21,674 nt of DNA from Pseudomonadota bacterium (GCA_023427945.1 JAEYZR010000306.1:1-21674); one strand, 5' to 3'. Positions 1 to 7,235 are shown, numbered from the stretch's first letter. Numbers and translations: made by a program. Notes: generated by a model not told the origin, from the letters alone.

Positions 1-51
1 AAACAACAAGGCGTAGCGGAGACGGCGGGTGAAAGCCCGCCACTATTATGA
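1..51 (+). CDS. 3' end of an upstream gene cut by the window edge (tentative)
   Basis: Frame 1 is open from the first base and reads KQQGVAETAGESPPLL before a TGA at 49-51. That stop overlaps the ATG of the next gene (48-50) in the ATGA arrangement typical of translationally coupled genes. The other two forward frames are closed by stops at 14-16 and 30-32. Sixteen open codons can occur by chance, so the support is the ATGA overlap and the compact operon downstream. The tail has no cysteine, so it does not look like a methanobactin-type core peptide. It could be the follower of a precursor or the end of another biosynthetic gene. Function unknown. Confidence 0.4.
   Translation, partial: KQQGVAETAGESPPLL
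24..41 (+). promoter_or_regulatory. GNRA-capped hairpin just before the first MNIO gene
   Basis: GGCGGG (24-29) and CCCGCC (36-41) pair perfectly. The middle reads T-GAAA-G, so a U-G wobble pair would close a GAAA tetraloop. It ends 6 nt before the ATG at 48 and there is no T-tract. It may be an attenuator, an mRNA-stabilising element between an upstream gene and the enzyme genes, or a translational control element. It may also be coding-sequence coincidence. Confidence 0.4.
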
Positions 52-1169
52 AAACAGCGTGTGGGTTTAATCCTGGATTCTTGACGGGTCTTGATGTCCA
101 CGATTCGTGCGAAATGCTTGAAATGGGTTGGGGTGCTTACAAGAAAATTACCGCCCCTGGAACAGCGCATTCACTAGCCAAACTTGCGCGTTCACTACAT
201 ATCAACCGAAGTCCGATATCTCAGGCTAACTGGCGTCCGAGTAAAAATATTGTCCACTGCCTAGAACAATTGGGCAGGGACGACAAGCTTCTCAGCATTG
301 GGTTTCATTTAACTGGTCCTGTCAACGATGGAATTGGGAGGTACGGCTTTTCCGCACCATATAAGGCTACAGCAGAGAATGAGACCCGCGCTTGTGCCTT
401 TATTTTTAGGATGCAAGAGGCGAGCCGAAAGGCTGTTTGGCTGGAAAACTCTAACTTCTATTCGACATGTTCGAAAGACATTTGGAAGGCGGTGAATAGT
501 GCAAACAGAATCAGTCGCCTCACTGGGTGCAAATTGATAATTGATTTGGCGCACCTATGGATAGATTGTACGAATAACAGGCTGCCACCTACCGCTCTCC
601 TTGGTGCGATCGAATGGCAAGATGTCGTAGAGCTTCATTTATCTGGGGTTAAGCGCGGAAATGATGGCACTTACCATGATTCGCATGGTGATTTGGTTCA
701 TGAGGGCTGTTGGGAGCTGTTGAACCAGGTGATAAGCCTTGGCCTGATCGGCGAAGAAACGTGGGTCAATATCGAGCATAGTGACCGAAACTGGATGGGC
801 AGGGGGCATCAATACACTTGCGACTTTGAGCGATTGGCAGAAATCAAAAAGACTACAAAAAAATTAGATTGTTCCACTGCAAGCAGAAATAGCGAAGAGT
901 ATGCAGTTCGTTTTGTTGAAAGACAGGTGGCCCAGCTGTACTTAAATTTTCCGCAGGTATGCGAGTGTCAGGGACTAGATCCAAAACAAGTGCTTCGTGA
1001 TTGGAGTAACCATCTCAAGAAAGGGAGAGTGATGGTTTCGCTGCAGGGGGACTCGATGGGTGACATGTGGGGCTTCAAAGAAGTGTTCCTAGCTGACGCA
1101 TTCAAGGCATTCTTTGAGGAGAGAGTCAATGATGGTGGGAATAAATTGGACCGGCGCATTAAACGCTGA
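48..1169 (+). CDS. Divergent DUF692/MNIO-family oxidative enzyme with C-terminal extension
   Basis: A 373-aa protein that I assign to the multinuclear non-heme iron-dependent oxidative (MNIO, DUF692) TIM-barrel family, which modifies ribosomal peptides. Aligned family motifs are: an early His (about H51), H87 in IGFHLTG, E133 in WLENSNFY, D166 in LIIDLAHLW, H197 in VVELHLSG, D211/H213 in YHDSHGD, and E243 in VNIEHSD. The usual D-x-x-N is D-L-A-H here, so a metal ligand is probably His instead of Asn. Residues from about 265 to 373 form an extra C-terminal region that ordinary MNIO proteins of 260-300 aa lack. The ATG at 48 is chosen because it overlaps the preceding stop; there is no good Shine-Dalgarno, which suggests coupling. 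The end overlaps the next gene by 41 nt. Base composition is clearly more AT-rich than in the right-hand genes. The substrate is unknown. Confidence 0.75.
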   Translation: MKTACGFNPGFLTGLDVHDSCEMLEMGWGAYKKITAPGTAHSLAKLARSLHINRSPISQANWRPSKNIVHCLEQLGRDDKLLSIGFHLTGPVNDGIGRYGFSAPYKATAENETRACAFIFRMQEASRKAVWLENSNFYSTCSKDIWKAVNSANRISRLTGCKLIIDLAHLWIDCTNNRLPPTALLGAIEWQDVVELHLSGVKRGNDGTYHDSHGDLVHEGCWELLNQVISLGLIGEETWVNIEHSDRNWMGRGHQYTCDFERLAEIKKTTKKLDCSTASRNSEEYAVRFVERQVAQLYLNFPQVCECQGLDPKQVLRDWSNHLKKGRVMVSLQGDSMGDMWGFKEVFLADAFKAFFEERVNDGGNKLDRRIKR

Positions 1170-1920
1170 ACTTGTAGAAAGCCTAGCAAGATCCGGAAAA
1201 ATCGACTTTGTCGAGATTATGGTCGACAACTTTCTGTGCTGCGACCCGGATTCGGTAAAGAAAGTTCTGCAGGGTCTGCCCTGCGCCTTTCATATTATGA
1301 ACTCTCAGTTCCTGACTGCAGATTGTCGTGAACTCCAGTGGTGCGCTGGCGAGATTAACGGTCTATCGAATGCCTTATCTCCTATGTATATCTCCGATCA
1401 TCTTGGCTTGTTTTCTGATCCGGAAGGTCGATCATTTCCTGCAATGATGGAGCTTGACTACTCGGTCGAGGTAGTAGAGATAGTCGCAGAGAAGATATTG
1501 TCGTGGTCATCATTGTTGGGTGGGAATTTGCTTCTCGAAAATTACGCTTCGACGCTCCCGTCCCAGATTCGCCAAGCGCAGTTCGTTTGTGAGGTTCTAA
1601 AAAAAACCCGTACAAGCCTACTCTTCGATGTATCCAACGCACTTGTCGCAGCAAACAACATTGCCGATCCGCTCGAAGACTGGCTTTCACTTCTTGACTT
1701 CACTCATCATCTGCATGTCGGGGGCTACAAGGCAACCACGTTCCATCCAACCTTCCTTGTCGACGATCACACGACAGCACTCTCTGCGGCATCGCTCAGA
1801 ACGATATCTGAGGTAACTACGCTTGGTGACGTTCATAGCATCTGTCTTGAACACGATGGCGACCACTCTCAACAGACTTGGCTTTCCGAAATTGGGGCGA
1901 TTCGAGATGCTTGTCGCTAA
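1129..1920 (+). CDS. mbnB-like: MNIO enzyme of the methanobactin MbnB type
   Basis: A 263-aa DUF692/MNIO protein of ordinary family length. MbnB uses an iron cluster and O2 to convert precursor cysteines into oxazolone/thioamide pairs. Motifs in order: DFVEIMVDNF (26-35), AFHIMNS with H55, YISDHLGLF with H91, LLLENYAS with E137, LLFDVSNALVAANN with D167 and N170, HLHVGGY with H196, DDH (212-214), and CLEHDGD with E241. From memory these resemble MbnB of methanotrophs more than the TglH or bufferin branches. The ATG at 1129 is preferred over an upstream TTG because GAGGAG (1116-1121) sits 7 nt before it. The gene lies inside the 3' end of the longer MNIO gene and overlaps the next gene by 14 nt, which implies coordinated synthesis. 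Family membership is firm; the methanobactin-like product is inference. Confidence 0.82.
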   Translation: MMVGINWTGALNAELVESLARSGKIDFVEIMVDNFLCCDPDSVKKVLQGLPCAFHIMNSQFLTADCRELQWCAGEINGLSNALSPMYISDHLGLFSDPEGRSFPAMMELDYSVEVVEIVAEKILSWSSLLGGNLLLENYASTLPSQIRQAQFVCEVLKKTRTSLLFDVSNALVAANNIADPLEDWLSLLDFTHHLHVGGYKATTFHPTFLVDDHTTALSAASLRTISEVTTLGDVHSICLEHDGDHSQQTWLSEIGAIRDACR

Positions 1921-2455
1921 CATTAATTCATTGGATCGACGCCGACTTAAGCGGGCCATTCAGTCGACCTCCCAGAATCGATGCGTTGCTGACTCATATG
2001 TCCTGTTAATTTGGGATGCGTGGCGTGATGCGTTGACGCGATTAGTTCCATCATCGGAGCAATATCTAGCCTATGGTGAAGCCGGAAGATTTTTCTATTG
2101 GCTCGACGAAAAGGACGTCGGGGTCGATTGGTCATTCTTCGTTCGCTTCGCGCATTATGTGGTCAAAACGCTAGGTGTTTCCGACGTGCAACTTGTCTTG
2201 GAATGCTGCGCGGCTTCGGCAAGTCAATGGACTTACCAGGACAGGACCGAGTTGCGGAAAATCTGGTTAGGCTCCCGCCTGTTGAACGGGCGGCTCATAG
2301 TGGGAGAAAAGAAGAGCTGTGCCTGGCTATCACGACGAATTTATATAACATCAGCCTCATGCAAAAGTGCTTCCCATATCAGCCTAAGCGCAGACGACCC
2401 AGGGTTACTTTTCCGACTGATTGGAACGAATGACAGTCTAGGTGTCCCTTGCTGA
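1907..2455 (+). CDS. mbnC-like: Probable MbnC-type partner protein of the MNIO enzyme
   Basis: A 182-aa soluble protein from the ATG at 1907, which overlaps the end of the MbnB-like gene by 14 nt. In-frame sequence continues upstream, but it lies fully inside the preceding gene. MNIO enzymes usually work with a small partner that binds the precursor leader (MbnC, TglI, BufC); size, position and overlap fit this role. Segments that look MbnC-like to me are VDWSFF (73-78), ASASQW (103-108) and WLGSRLLNG (120-128). The last 40 residues look unconserved and Ser-rich and end in GVPC. The assignment rests mainly on context and remembered motifs; an unrelated hypothetical protein remains possible. 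The stop at 2453-2455 overlaps the start of the MATE gene. Confidence 0.55.
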   Translation: MLVANINSLDRRRLKRAIQSTSQNRCVADSYVLLIWDAWRDALTRLVPSSEQYLAYGEAGRFFYWLDEKDVGVDWSFFVRFAHYVVKTLGVSDVQLVLECCAASASQWTYQDRTELRKIWLGSRLLNGRLIVGEKKSCAWLSRRIYITSASCKSASHISLSADDPGLLFRLIGTNDSLGVPC

Positions 2456-3729
2456 CCACACTCGTCCGCCTATCACTGTCGTTAGGCGTTGCCAGGCTGA
2501 TTGCGATCACGATGCCGATGGCAGATGTCATTTTGCTTGCTCACTTTGCACCAGATGATCTGCCGTCCTTTGCACTAGGTGCGCAGTGGGCGCAGATGGG
2601 CGTGGTGGCATGTGGGGCTCTGGGTGTGGCTATAACGATTGCATTGCCAAGATGCGTATCCGTGCGGCGAGCAACGTGGTTACCCGCCGTGCTATCTACG
2701 GCAATTTCCTGGGGAGCCTGTATCGCCCTGTTCACTGGGGCACTGGCCCTGGCGCCAACGTCATTGCCGACCAGCGGGTGCGTGACCGCGATCCTTGCGG
2801 CAGGAATGCTACCGTTGAGTATCTACGCTGCACTGGCATCCTTTTATCAGTGTGTTGGACAATCGAACCGAGTACTCAGGTGGGCTGTTCTGGCGGGCTT
2901 GCTCAACTTTACTCTTGATCTACTTTTCATCAACGCAGTAGATCCTGCCGTAGGGGTGGCCTGCGCGACTGCATTGTGTTGGAGTGGTTTATGCATGTTG
3001 ACCCTATATCAGACATGTAGGCAAAACTTTGTGTCGCCGAGCGTCCTTTGGAATAATTTCGCACATCGCAAGCAACTGCGTCGGCCCTGGAAAGCGATAC
3101 GTAGGACCAAACGTAGAGCGCTCGCCAAGATTGCCTTGCCGGATTTCTTCTCAAAGGTAGGCTTCGTCGGTGCGATGGGGATTGGTTTCTGGTGGTTGAG
3201 CTCTGCGCTGAGTAGCAAAGATATTGCGACACTGGCGGCAGCACTGAACTATATGAATCTTGTCTTCGTTCTGGTGGTTGCCACCATTACTGCGTTTGGC
3301 ATAACGTTTCTTGGTACGGGCGTGTCATTGAACCATCGCCGCTATGCAGTCCATGCCGGCTTCGCGCTTGCCCTCTTTCAAGCTGCGTTCTTTTGCATAA
3401 GCCCAATCGCCTCGTACATCTACTTTGGTGAAATAAGTCTGTACTTCCTGTGGGCGATCAATCTTTCAACGTTGGTTGTCCTTGTGGACGGCGCCGCGCT
3501 TTTTTTGATTACCTTGCTTCGTATGTATGGCGTAGCCACTCTTCCACCGTATATACGTCTTCTGATGTTTCCTTGTGCGGCATTTGTCATTGGCGTTTCA
3601 GATGCCGTGTCTTTCAACGTCACGGCACTTGCCATGCTGTTGGGCAACGTCATCGTCGCGCTGTGTCTGTGTGGTGTCTGCGTGATCTATTTTCGAGCGT
3701 CAACCTCATCACGCGTTGGCGTCAGATAG
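2449..3729 (+). CDS. mbnM-like: MATE-family exporter (MbnM-like)
   Basis: A 426-aa inner-membrane protein with about 12 hydrophobic segments in two halves, joined by a very basic cytoplasmic loop at residues 207-227. The segment around residues 131-162 (Q-C-V-G-Q-S-N-R then L-N-F-T-L-D-L-L-F-I) matches the MATE pattern of a G-x-x-x-R turn followed by an N-x-x-L-D helix. MATE pumps export cations, drugs or small molecules by Na+/H+ antiport, and a MATE gene (mbnM) follows mbnC in methanobactin operons. The start is taken as TTG at 2449: an in-frame stop at 2431-2433 excludes anything further upstream, and the first ATG (2512) would remove half of helix 1. AGG at 2440 is a weak Shine-Dalgarno and the gene overlaps the preceding stop. 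Export of the modified peptide is the inferred role. Confidence 0.75.
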   Translation: MLTTLVRLSLSLGVARLIAITMPMADVILLAHFAPDDLPSFALGAQWAQMGVVACGALGVAITIALPRCVSVRRATWLPAVLSTAISWGACIALFTGALALAPTSLPTSGCVTAILAAGMLPLSIYAALASFYQCVGQSNRVLRWAVLAGLLNFTLDLLFINAVDPAVGVACATALCWSGLCMLTLYQTCRQNFVSPSVLWNNFAHRKQLRRPWKAIRRTKRRALAKIALPDFFSKVGFVGAMGIGFWWLSSALSSKDIATLAAALNYMNLVFVLVVATITAFGITFLGTGVSLNHRRYAVHAGFALALFQAAFFCISPIASYIYFGEISLYFLWAINLSTLVVLVDGAALFLITLLRMYGVATLPPYIRLLMFPCAAFVIGVSDAVSFNVTALAMLLGNVIVALCLCGVCVIYFRASTSSRVGVR

Positions 3730-3765
3730 GTTTCGCTCGATTTGAATGCGAATCCACCGCGCATG

Positions 3766-4728
3766 TCAGGCCCGGCAGAAGGCCCGGACGTCGTCCTGGG
3801 TGAGCGCTATGTCTATGGCCGCGTCGGCGTCCATGTTTTCCAGTGCGTCGACCATCGCCTGGAACATGGACAGCGCCGCCGGAGAAAGGCTGCGCCCCTT
3901 CTTTTTGACCACGTAGAGCTTGCGGCGTATTGGCGGACGGGTCAGCAGAGCGAAGCGTAATCCCTCCATCACCAGCGGTTTTGCCGCGAGCGCCGGCAGG
4001 ACACTGAATCCGAACCCACGTCTTATCAAGGACTGAAGCGGTGCCACGCTGCTGACCTCATAGGCCGTGTCCTTGAACAGATTGGCAATTCTCGGCTCCC
4101 TGTCCAGAATCATCCTTATGCCGTTGTCCTGGCTGAGCCGCACCATCGTGTGGGGTCTCAGGTTATTCCAGGTCAGCGGGGCCTGCTCGTCATCCAGTGC
4201 GTGGCCAGCGACATACACCGCACCGTAGGCGTCGGTCAGCAGCAACGCGGCGTCAAGTTCCGGCAGCGATTCGAACAGCGTGGTGACACCAAAGTCGGCT
4301 TCGCCCGACAACACTTGTTGTGCCACGCTTTTGGTTGTGCCCTCCGTGAGGCGCACATGGATGCCGGGATAATCCGACGCGAGTTGAACCAGGGCTGGCG
4401 TCAGGACGTAGGTGATGAAGGAGCTGGCCGCACACACGGACACCGAACCGCGTTCGCGTTCGGCCGCCATCTGCAAGTCGTCCAGCGCGTCTTCCAGGTC
4501 GCGCAACAGTCGTTTGGCGACAGGCAGGAACAGGCTGCCTTGTTGAGTGGGCAACACGGAACGAGTCGACCGGTCGAGCACTTGCAGACCGATTTCGTCT
4601 TCCAGGGCCTTGACCGAGGAGGTCAAGGTCGATTGCGTGACATGCAGGCGCTCGGCCGCCTTGGTGAAGCTGCCTTCGGACGCCACGGCCACGAAGGCCC
4701 TGATCTGCTTGAGAGAAATGTTAGCCAT
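3766..4728 (-). CDS. LysR-family transcriptional regulator
   Basis: A 320-aa LTTR. The N-terminal winged helix-turn-helix covers about residues 5-64 (ISLKQIRAFVAVASEGSF, then AERLHVTQSTLTSSVKALE). It is followed by a periplasmic-binding-protein-like effector domain. The gene is divergent from the dioxygenase gene at 4826 and shares a roughly 97-bp intergenic region with TCGAT repeats, the usual layout for an LTTR controlling its neighbour. It converges on the MATE gene with only 36 nt between stops, and I see no terminator there. The likely target is the dioxygenase/Bug pair. The inducer is unknown. No clear Shine-Dalgarno precedes the ATG. Confidence 0.88.
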   Translation of the reverse strand: MANISLKQIRAFVAVASEGSFTKAAERLHVTQSTLTSSVKALEDEIGLQVLDRSTRSVLPTQQGSLFLPVAKRLLRDLEDALDDLQMAAERERGSVSVCAASSFITYVLTPALVQLASDYPGIHVRLTEGTTKSVAQQVLSGEADFGVTTLFESLPELDAALLLTDAYGAVYVAGHALDDEQAPLTWNNLRPHTMVRLSQDNGIRMILDREPRIANLFKDTAYEVSSVAPLQSLIRRGFGFSVLPALAAKPLVMEGLRFALLTRPPIRRKLYVVKKKGRSLSPAALSMFQAMVDALENMDADAAIDIALTQDDVRAFCRA

Positions 4729-4733
4729 TGATT

Positions 4734-4765
4734 TAATCGATTAATCGATAAAAATTATTCGATTG
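4734..4765. promoter_or_regulatory. Probable LysR operator with three TCGAT half-sites
   Basis: The divergent intergenic region contains the perfect 14-bp palindrome ATCGATTAATCGAT (4736-4749). TCGAT occurs at 4737, 4745 and 4759. The sites lie next to the LysR start and upstream of the dioxygenase start, as expected for autoregulation plus activation. The same half-site occurs three times in front of the second LysR gene near 19465. Confidence 0.5.
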
Positions 4766-4825
4766 TTCGGATTTGTGCGCCAGTTTAATCTTTTCCTCAT
4801 CATGTCACCAACATCAAGGATTGCG

Positions 4826-5902
4826 ATGGATACGACGGCTGAGACTCTGGTGCAGGACGCACCCAAATCCATTACAGGACCCTCGGCCTGGTACGGGCGC
4901 GAGATGGCTGCCAGCAACGAATGGATCATGCAGCTTGGACCTGAAGACATAAGCGAGATCGACCAGGCGATCAAGGCCTTTCATGACCAGGGCCTGTCGA
5001 TGGCCCAGATCAGTCGCGACACATTCCGCTTGCCCACACTGTCGAAAAAACTTGATGGCGTGCTCGACGACATTCTGAATGGGCGGGGCTTCGTGCTGAT
5101 ACGGGGGCTTCCCGTCGAGCGCTACGGTAAAGGCGATTCGGCGGTTGCCTACCTGGGTATCAGCGCTCACCTGGGCAGTTTCCGCTCGCAGAACGCCAGG
5201 GGACACCTGCTGGGTCATGTCCGGGACATGGGCATGGACATCAATCAGGCAAAAACGCGCTACTACCAGACCAACAGAGGGCTTGAGTATCACACCGACT
5301 CCTGTGACATCGTCGGCCTGCTGTGCCTGCAAACGTCCAGACGTGGAGGCGAAAGCAGGATCGTCAGCTCGGTCACGCTCTACAACGAAATGAATGCACG
5401 CCGGCCCGATCTGGCCGCCCAGCTGTTTCACGCGTTTCCCACCGATCGTCGCGGAGAAATTCCCGAGGGCATGCTGCCCTGGTTCGAAGTACCCGTCTTC
5501 AACTGGGAGGCGCCTTATTTCACGACGATTTATTCCGGGCAATACATACGCAGCGCCCAGAAGAACTGCCCCGAGGCGCGACGTCTGACGTCGCTGGAAA
5601 TCGAGGCGCTGGAAATGCTGGACAACCTCACCAATGATCCGGCGATCAACCTGCAGATGGAGTTCAAGGTGGGTGACATGCAGTTTCTGCATAACCACCA
5701 GATTCTTCACTCTCGTACCGATTTCGAGGACTGGCCAGAGCTTGAGCGGCGGCGTCATCTGCTGCGGGTCTGGTTGGCGCCGAAGAGCGCCAGGCCCCTT
5801 CCCGAGAGTTTCGCGTCGCGGTATGGCTCGCTGGAGCCTGGAAATCGAGGCGGCATTGTCGTCAAGGACACTCGCCTGAACTTCACGCTCGACGATATGT
5901 AA
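4826..5902 (+). CDS. TauD/TfdA-type Fe(II)/2-oxoglutarate-dependent dioxygenase
   Basis: A 358-aa cytoplasmic oxygenase. The H-x-D iron ligands are H156 and D158 in EYHTDSCD. The distal ligand is probably H295 in HNHQILHSRTDF, and the 2-oxoglutarate-binding arginine is probably R314 in RRRHLLRVWL. Such enzymes hydroxylate a substrate while decarboxylating 2-oxoglutarate; many TauD/TfdA members cleave sulfonates or ether acids. The sequence does not identify the substrate. The start at 4826 follows AAGGA (4816-4820) with 5-nt spacing; an in-frame ATG at 4802 lacks a Shine-Dalgarno. The Bug receptor 70 nt downstream may bind the substrate. Control is probably by the divergent LysR protein. Confidence 0.8.
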   Translation: MDTTAETLVQDAPKSITGPSAWYGREMAASNEWIMQLGPEDISEIDQAIKAFHDQGLSMAQISRDTFRLPTLSKKLDGVLDDILNGRGFVLIRGLPVERYGKGDSAVAYLGISAHLGSFRSQNARGHLLGHVRDMGMDINQAKTRYYQTNRGLEYHTDSCDIVGLLCLQTSRRGGESRIVSSVTLYNEMNARRPDLAAQLFHAFPTDRRGEIPEGMLPWFEVPVFNWEAPYFTTIYSGQYIRSAQKNCPEARRLTSLEIEALEMLDNLTNDPAINLQMEFKVGDMQFLHNHQILHSRTDFEDWPELERRRHLLRVWLAPKSARPLPESFASRYGSLEPGNRGGIVVKDTRLNFTLDDM

Positions 5903-5972
5903 GCGGTAAGGTGGGCCTCAGGCTTCATCTTCAATGCCGGGGCGCCACAGTCAACATCGGGGGGAGACAAAA

Positions 5973-6983
5973 ATGAGAAAAACCATGATGTGGCAGAGCG
6001 CTGTGGTCCTGGCGTCATGCTTCTGTGCCAACAGTCTTGCGGCGCCTTCAGCCACCCAGTGGCCCGACGGACCGATAGAGATCATCGTGCCATACAGCGC
6101 CGGCGGTGCTGTCGACGTGTTGACCCGCATCATTGCAAAAGAGATGAGCGCCGATCTCGGTCAGCCGATCATCGTTCAGCCGCGTCCGGGTGGCGAAGGC
6201 AATATTGCTGCGATGGCGGTGGCCAGGGCCAAGCCGGACGGTCGCACCCTTCTTTCCAGTTCGGGTGTGCTCACCAGCATCCCTGTGATGTTCGAGAATA
6301 CGGGCTGGAGCGCAAAAGACTTTGCACCAGTGGGTCGCTTTGCGACGTCCTCAGGCTTTGTCGTGTCGTCGGCAACGCTGCCGGTGAAATCGATACCCGA
6401 ACTGGTTTCCTACGTCCAAAAGAATCCTGGCCTGCCCAGTGCCGTGCTCATTGGCGGCGCGTTCACGACGTTTGTCACCAGGACGCTGGCCAATGAGGCA
6501 AAAATCGATTTGCTGTTCGTGCCATACCAGGGTGCGGCTCAGCATATGACCGACTTGTATGAGGGCCGGGTGGCCCTAGCGACTGTGTCAGGCAATCTTG
6601 CCTGCGGCGCCATCAACGATCAGAAACTCAGGGTCCTGGCCATTACGGGGCAGGAAAGATCAAAGGCGGCACCGGATGTTCCGACGATGGCAGAGCTTGG
6701 TTTGCCGGGGGTCAATACGCAGGGCTGGTATGGCCTGCACGCTCCCGCTGGCACGCCGCCGGACCGCATCGACCGGTTGGCGCGAGCGCTGGAGAAGGCC
6801 GTGCAGACGGACAGTGTGCGGCTCTCGCTGGAGAAAGCCTGTGTCACCGTGGCCTACCAGGGCCCCGATGCGCTTGCCGAGTTCGTGCAGCAGGACATCA
6901 AGCGTTGGGAAAAAGCGGTCGCGCTCATGAATTCGCAAGAAAGCGCCAAGCGCGCTATGGAGGGCAAGGCCAAGTCGCCTTGA
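5973..6983 (+). CDS. Bug/TctC-family periplasmic solute receptor
   Basis: A 336-aa extracytoplasmic binding protein. After an N-terminal signal sequence the mature part has the Bug hallmarks: IEIIVPYSAGGAVDVLTRI near the start, then QPRPGGEGNIAAMAVARAKPDG. ATG 5973 is chosen because GGGGGAGA (5959-5966) lies just upstream; an ATG at 5934 would place extra residues before the signal peptide. Bug proteins bind carboxylates or related metabolites and are often orphans with no TctAB membrane partner, as here. The signal region also contains LASC (residues 13-16), which fits a lipobox, so lipoprotein anchoring is possible. Likely co-transcribed with the dioxygenase. Confidence 0.88.
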   Translation: MRKTMMWQSAVVLASCFCANSLAAPSATQWPDGPIEIIVPYSAGGAVDVLTRIIAKEMSADLGQPIIVQPRPGGEGNIAAMAVARAKPDGRTLLSSSGVLTSIPVMFENTGWSAKDFAPVGRFATSSGFVVSSATLPVKSIPELVSYVQKNPGLPSAVLIGGAFTTFVTRTLANEAKIDLLFVPYQGAAQHMTDLYEGRVALATVSGNLACGAINDQKLRVLAITGQERSKAAPDVPTMAELGLPGVNTQGWYGLHAPAGTPPDRIDRLARALEKAVQTDSVRLSLEKACVTVAYQGPDALAEFVQQDIKRWEKAVALMNSQESAKRAMEGKAKSP

Positions 6984-6989
6984 CGCCAT

Positions 6990-7004
6990 GCCACGGCGCG
7001 TGGC
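6990..7004 (+). terminator. Stem-loop just after the Bug gene
   Basis: GCCACG (6990-6995) pairs perfectly with CGTGGC (6999-7004) around a GCG loop, starting 7 nt after the stop codon. There is no T-tract, so it is a possible 3'-end or RNA-protection hairpin rather than a sure intrinsic terminator. Confidence 0.35.
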
Positions 7005-7047
7005 TAAGCGAGGTCGCGTCCTGTTCCCTGCCAACCCTCTACGGATG

Positions 7048-7068
7048 GCATGGCCTGCGTGGCCGTGC
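7048..7068 (+). terminator. Second stem-loop in the 6984-7293 intergenic region
   Basis: GCATGGCC (7048-7055) pairs with GGCCGTGC (7061-7068) with one G-U wobble and a TGCGT loop. No T-tract follows. With the hairpin at 6990 it may mark the end of the dioxygenase/Bug transcript. I see no convincing gene in the rest of this 310-nt gap. Confidence 0.3.
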
Positions 7069-7160
7069 TCTCCTGCGTGCACAGTTCTAGCCCACGCTGC
7101 ACCACATTGGTGTGCTTTCTCTTAGAGGCGCGGGCAGGTCGCGTCCGGTTGGATTCGATC

Positions 7161-7170
7161 TTGTATACCA
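7161..7170. promoter_or_regulatory. GTATAC palindrome, possible GntR-type operator
   Basis: TTGTATACCA contains the palindrome GTATAC (7163-7168), the core of many operators of FCD-type GntR regulators. It lies about 75 bp upstream of the putative -24/-12 promoter of the transporter operon. The core is short, so the call is weak. Confidence 0.25.
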
Positions 7171-7235
7171 GCAGATATCCAAGCACCGCATCGTCTCTGG
7201 CTTTGCGCCAGTTGGCCTCCCGCGTGGCAAAAACT

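Noticed and set aside
24..41. Hairpin read as an end of a group II intron or retroelement
   Set aside because: Only one short stem is visible; no domain V sequence, reverse transcriptase or repeat is present.
2098..2433. Alternative frame within the MbnC-like gene with several Cys, considered as a precursor peptide
   Set aside because: It is highly basic, lies entirely inside another gene, has no Shine-Dalgarno and lacks a leader-core layout.
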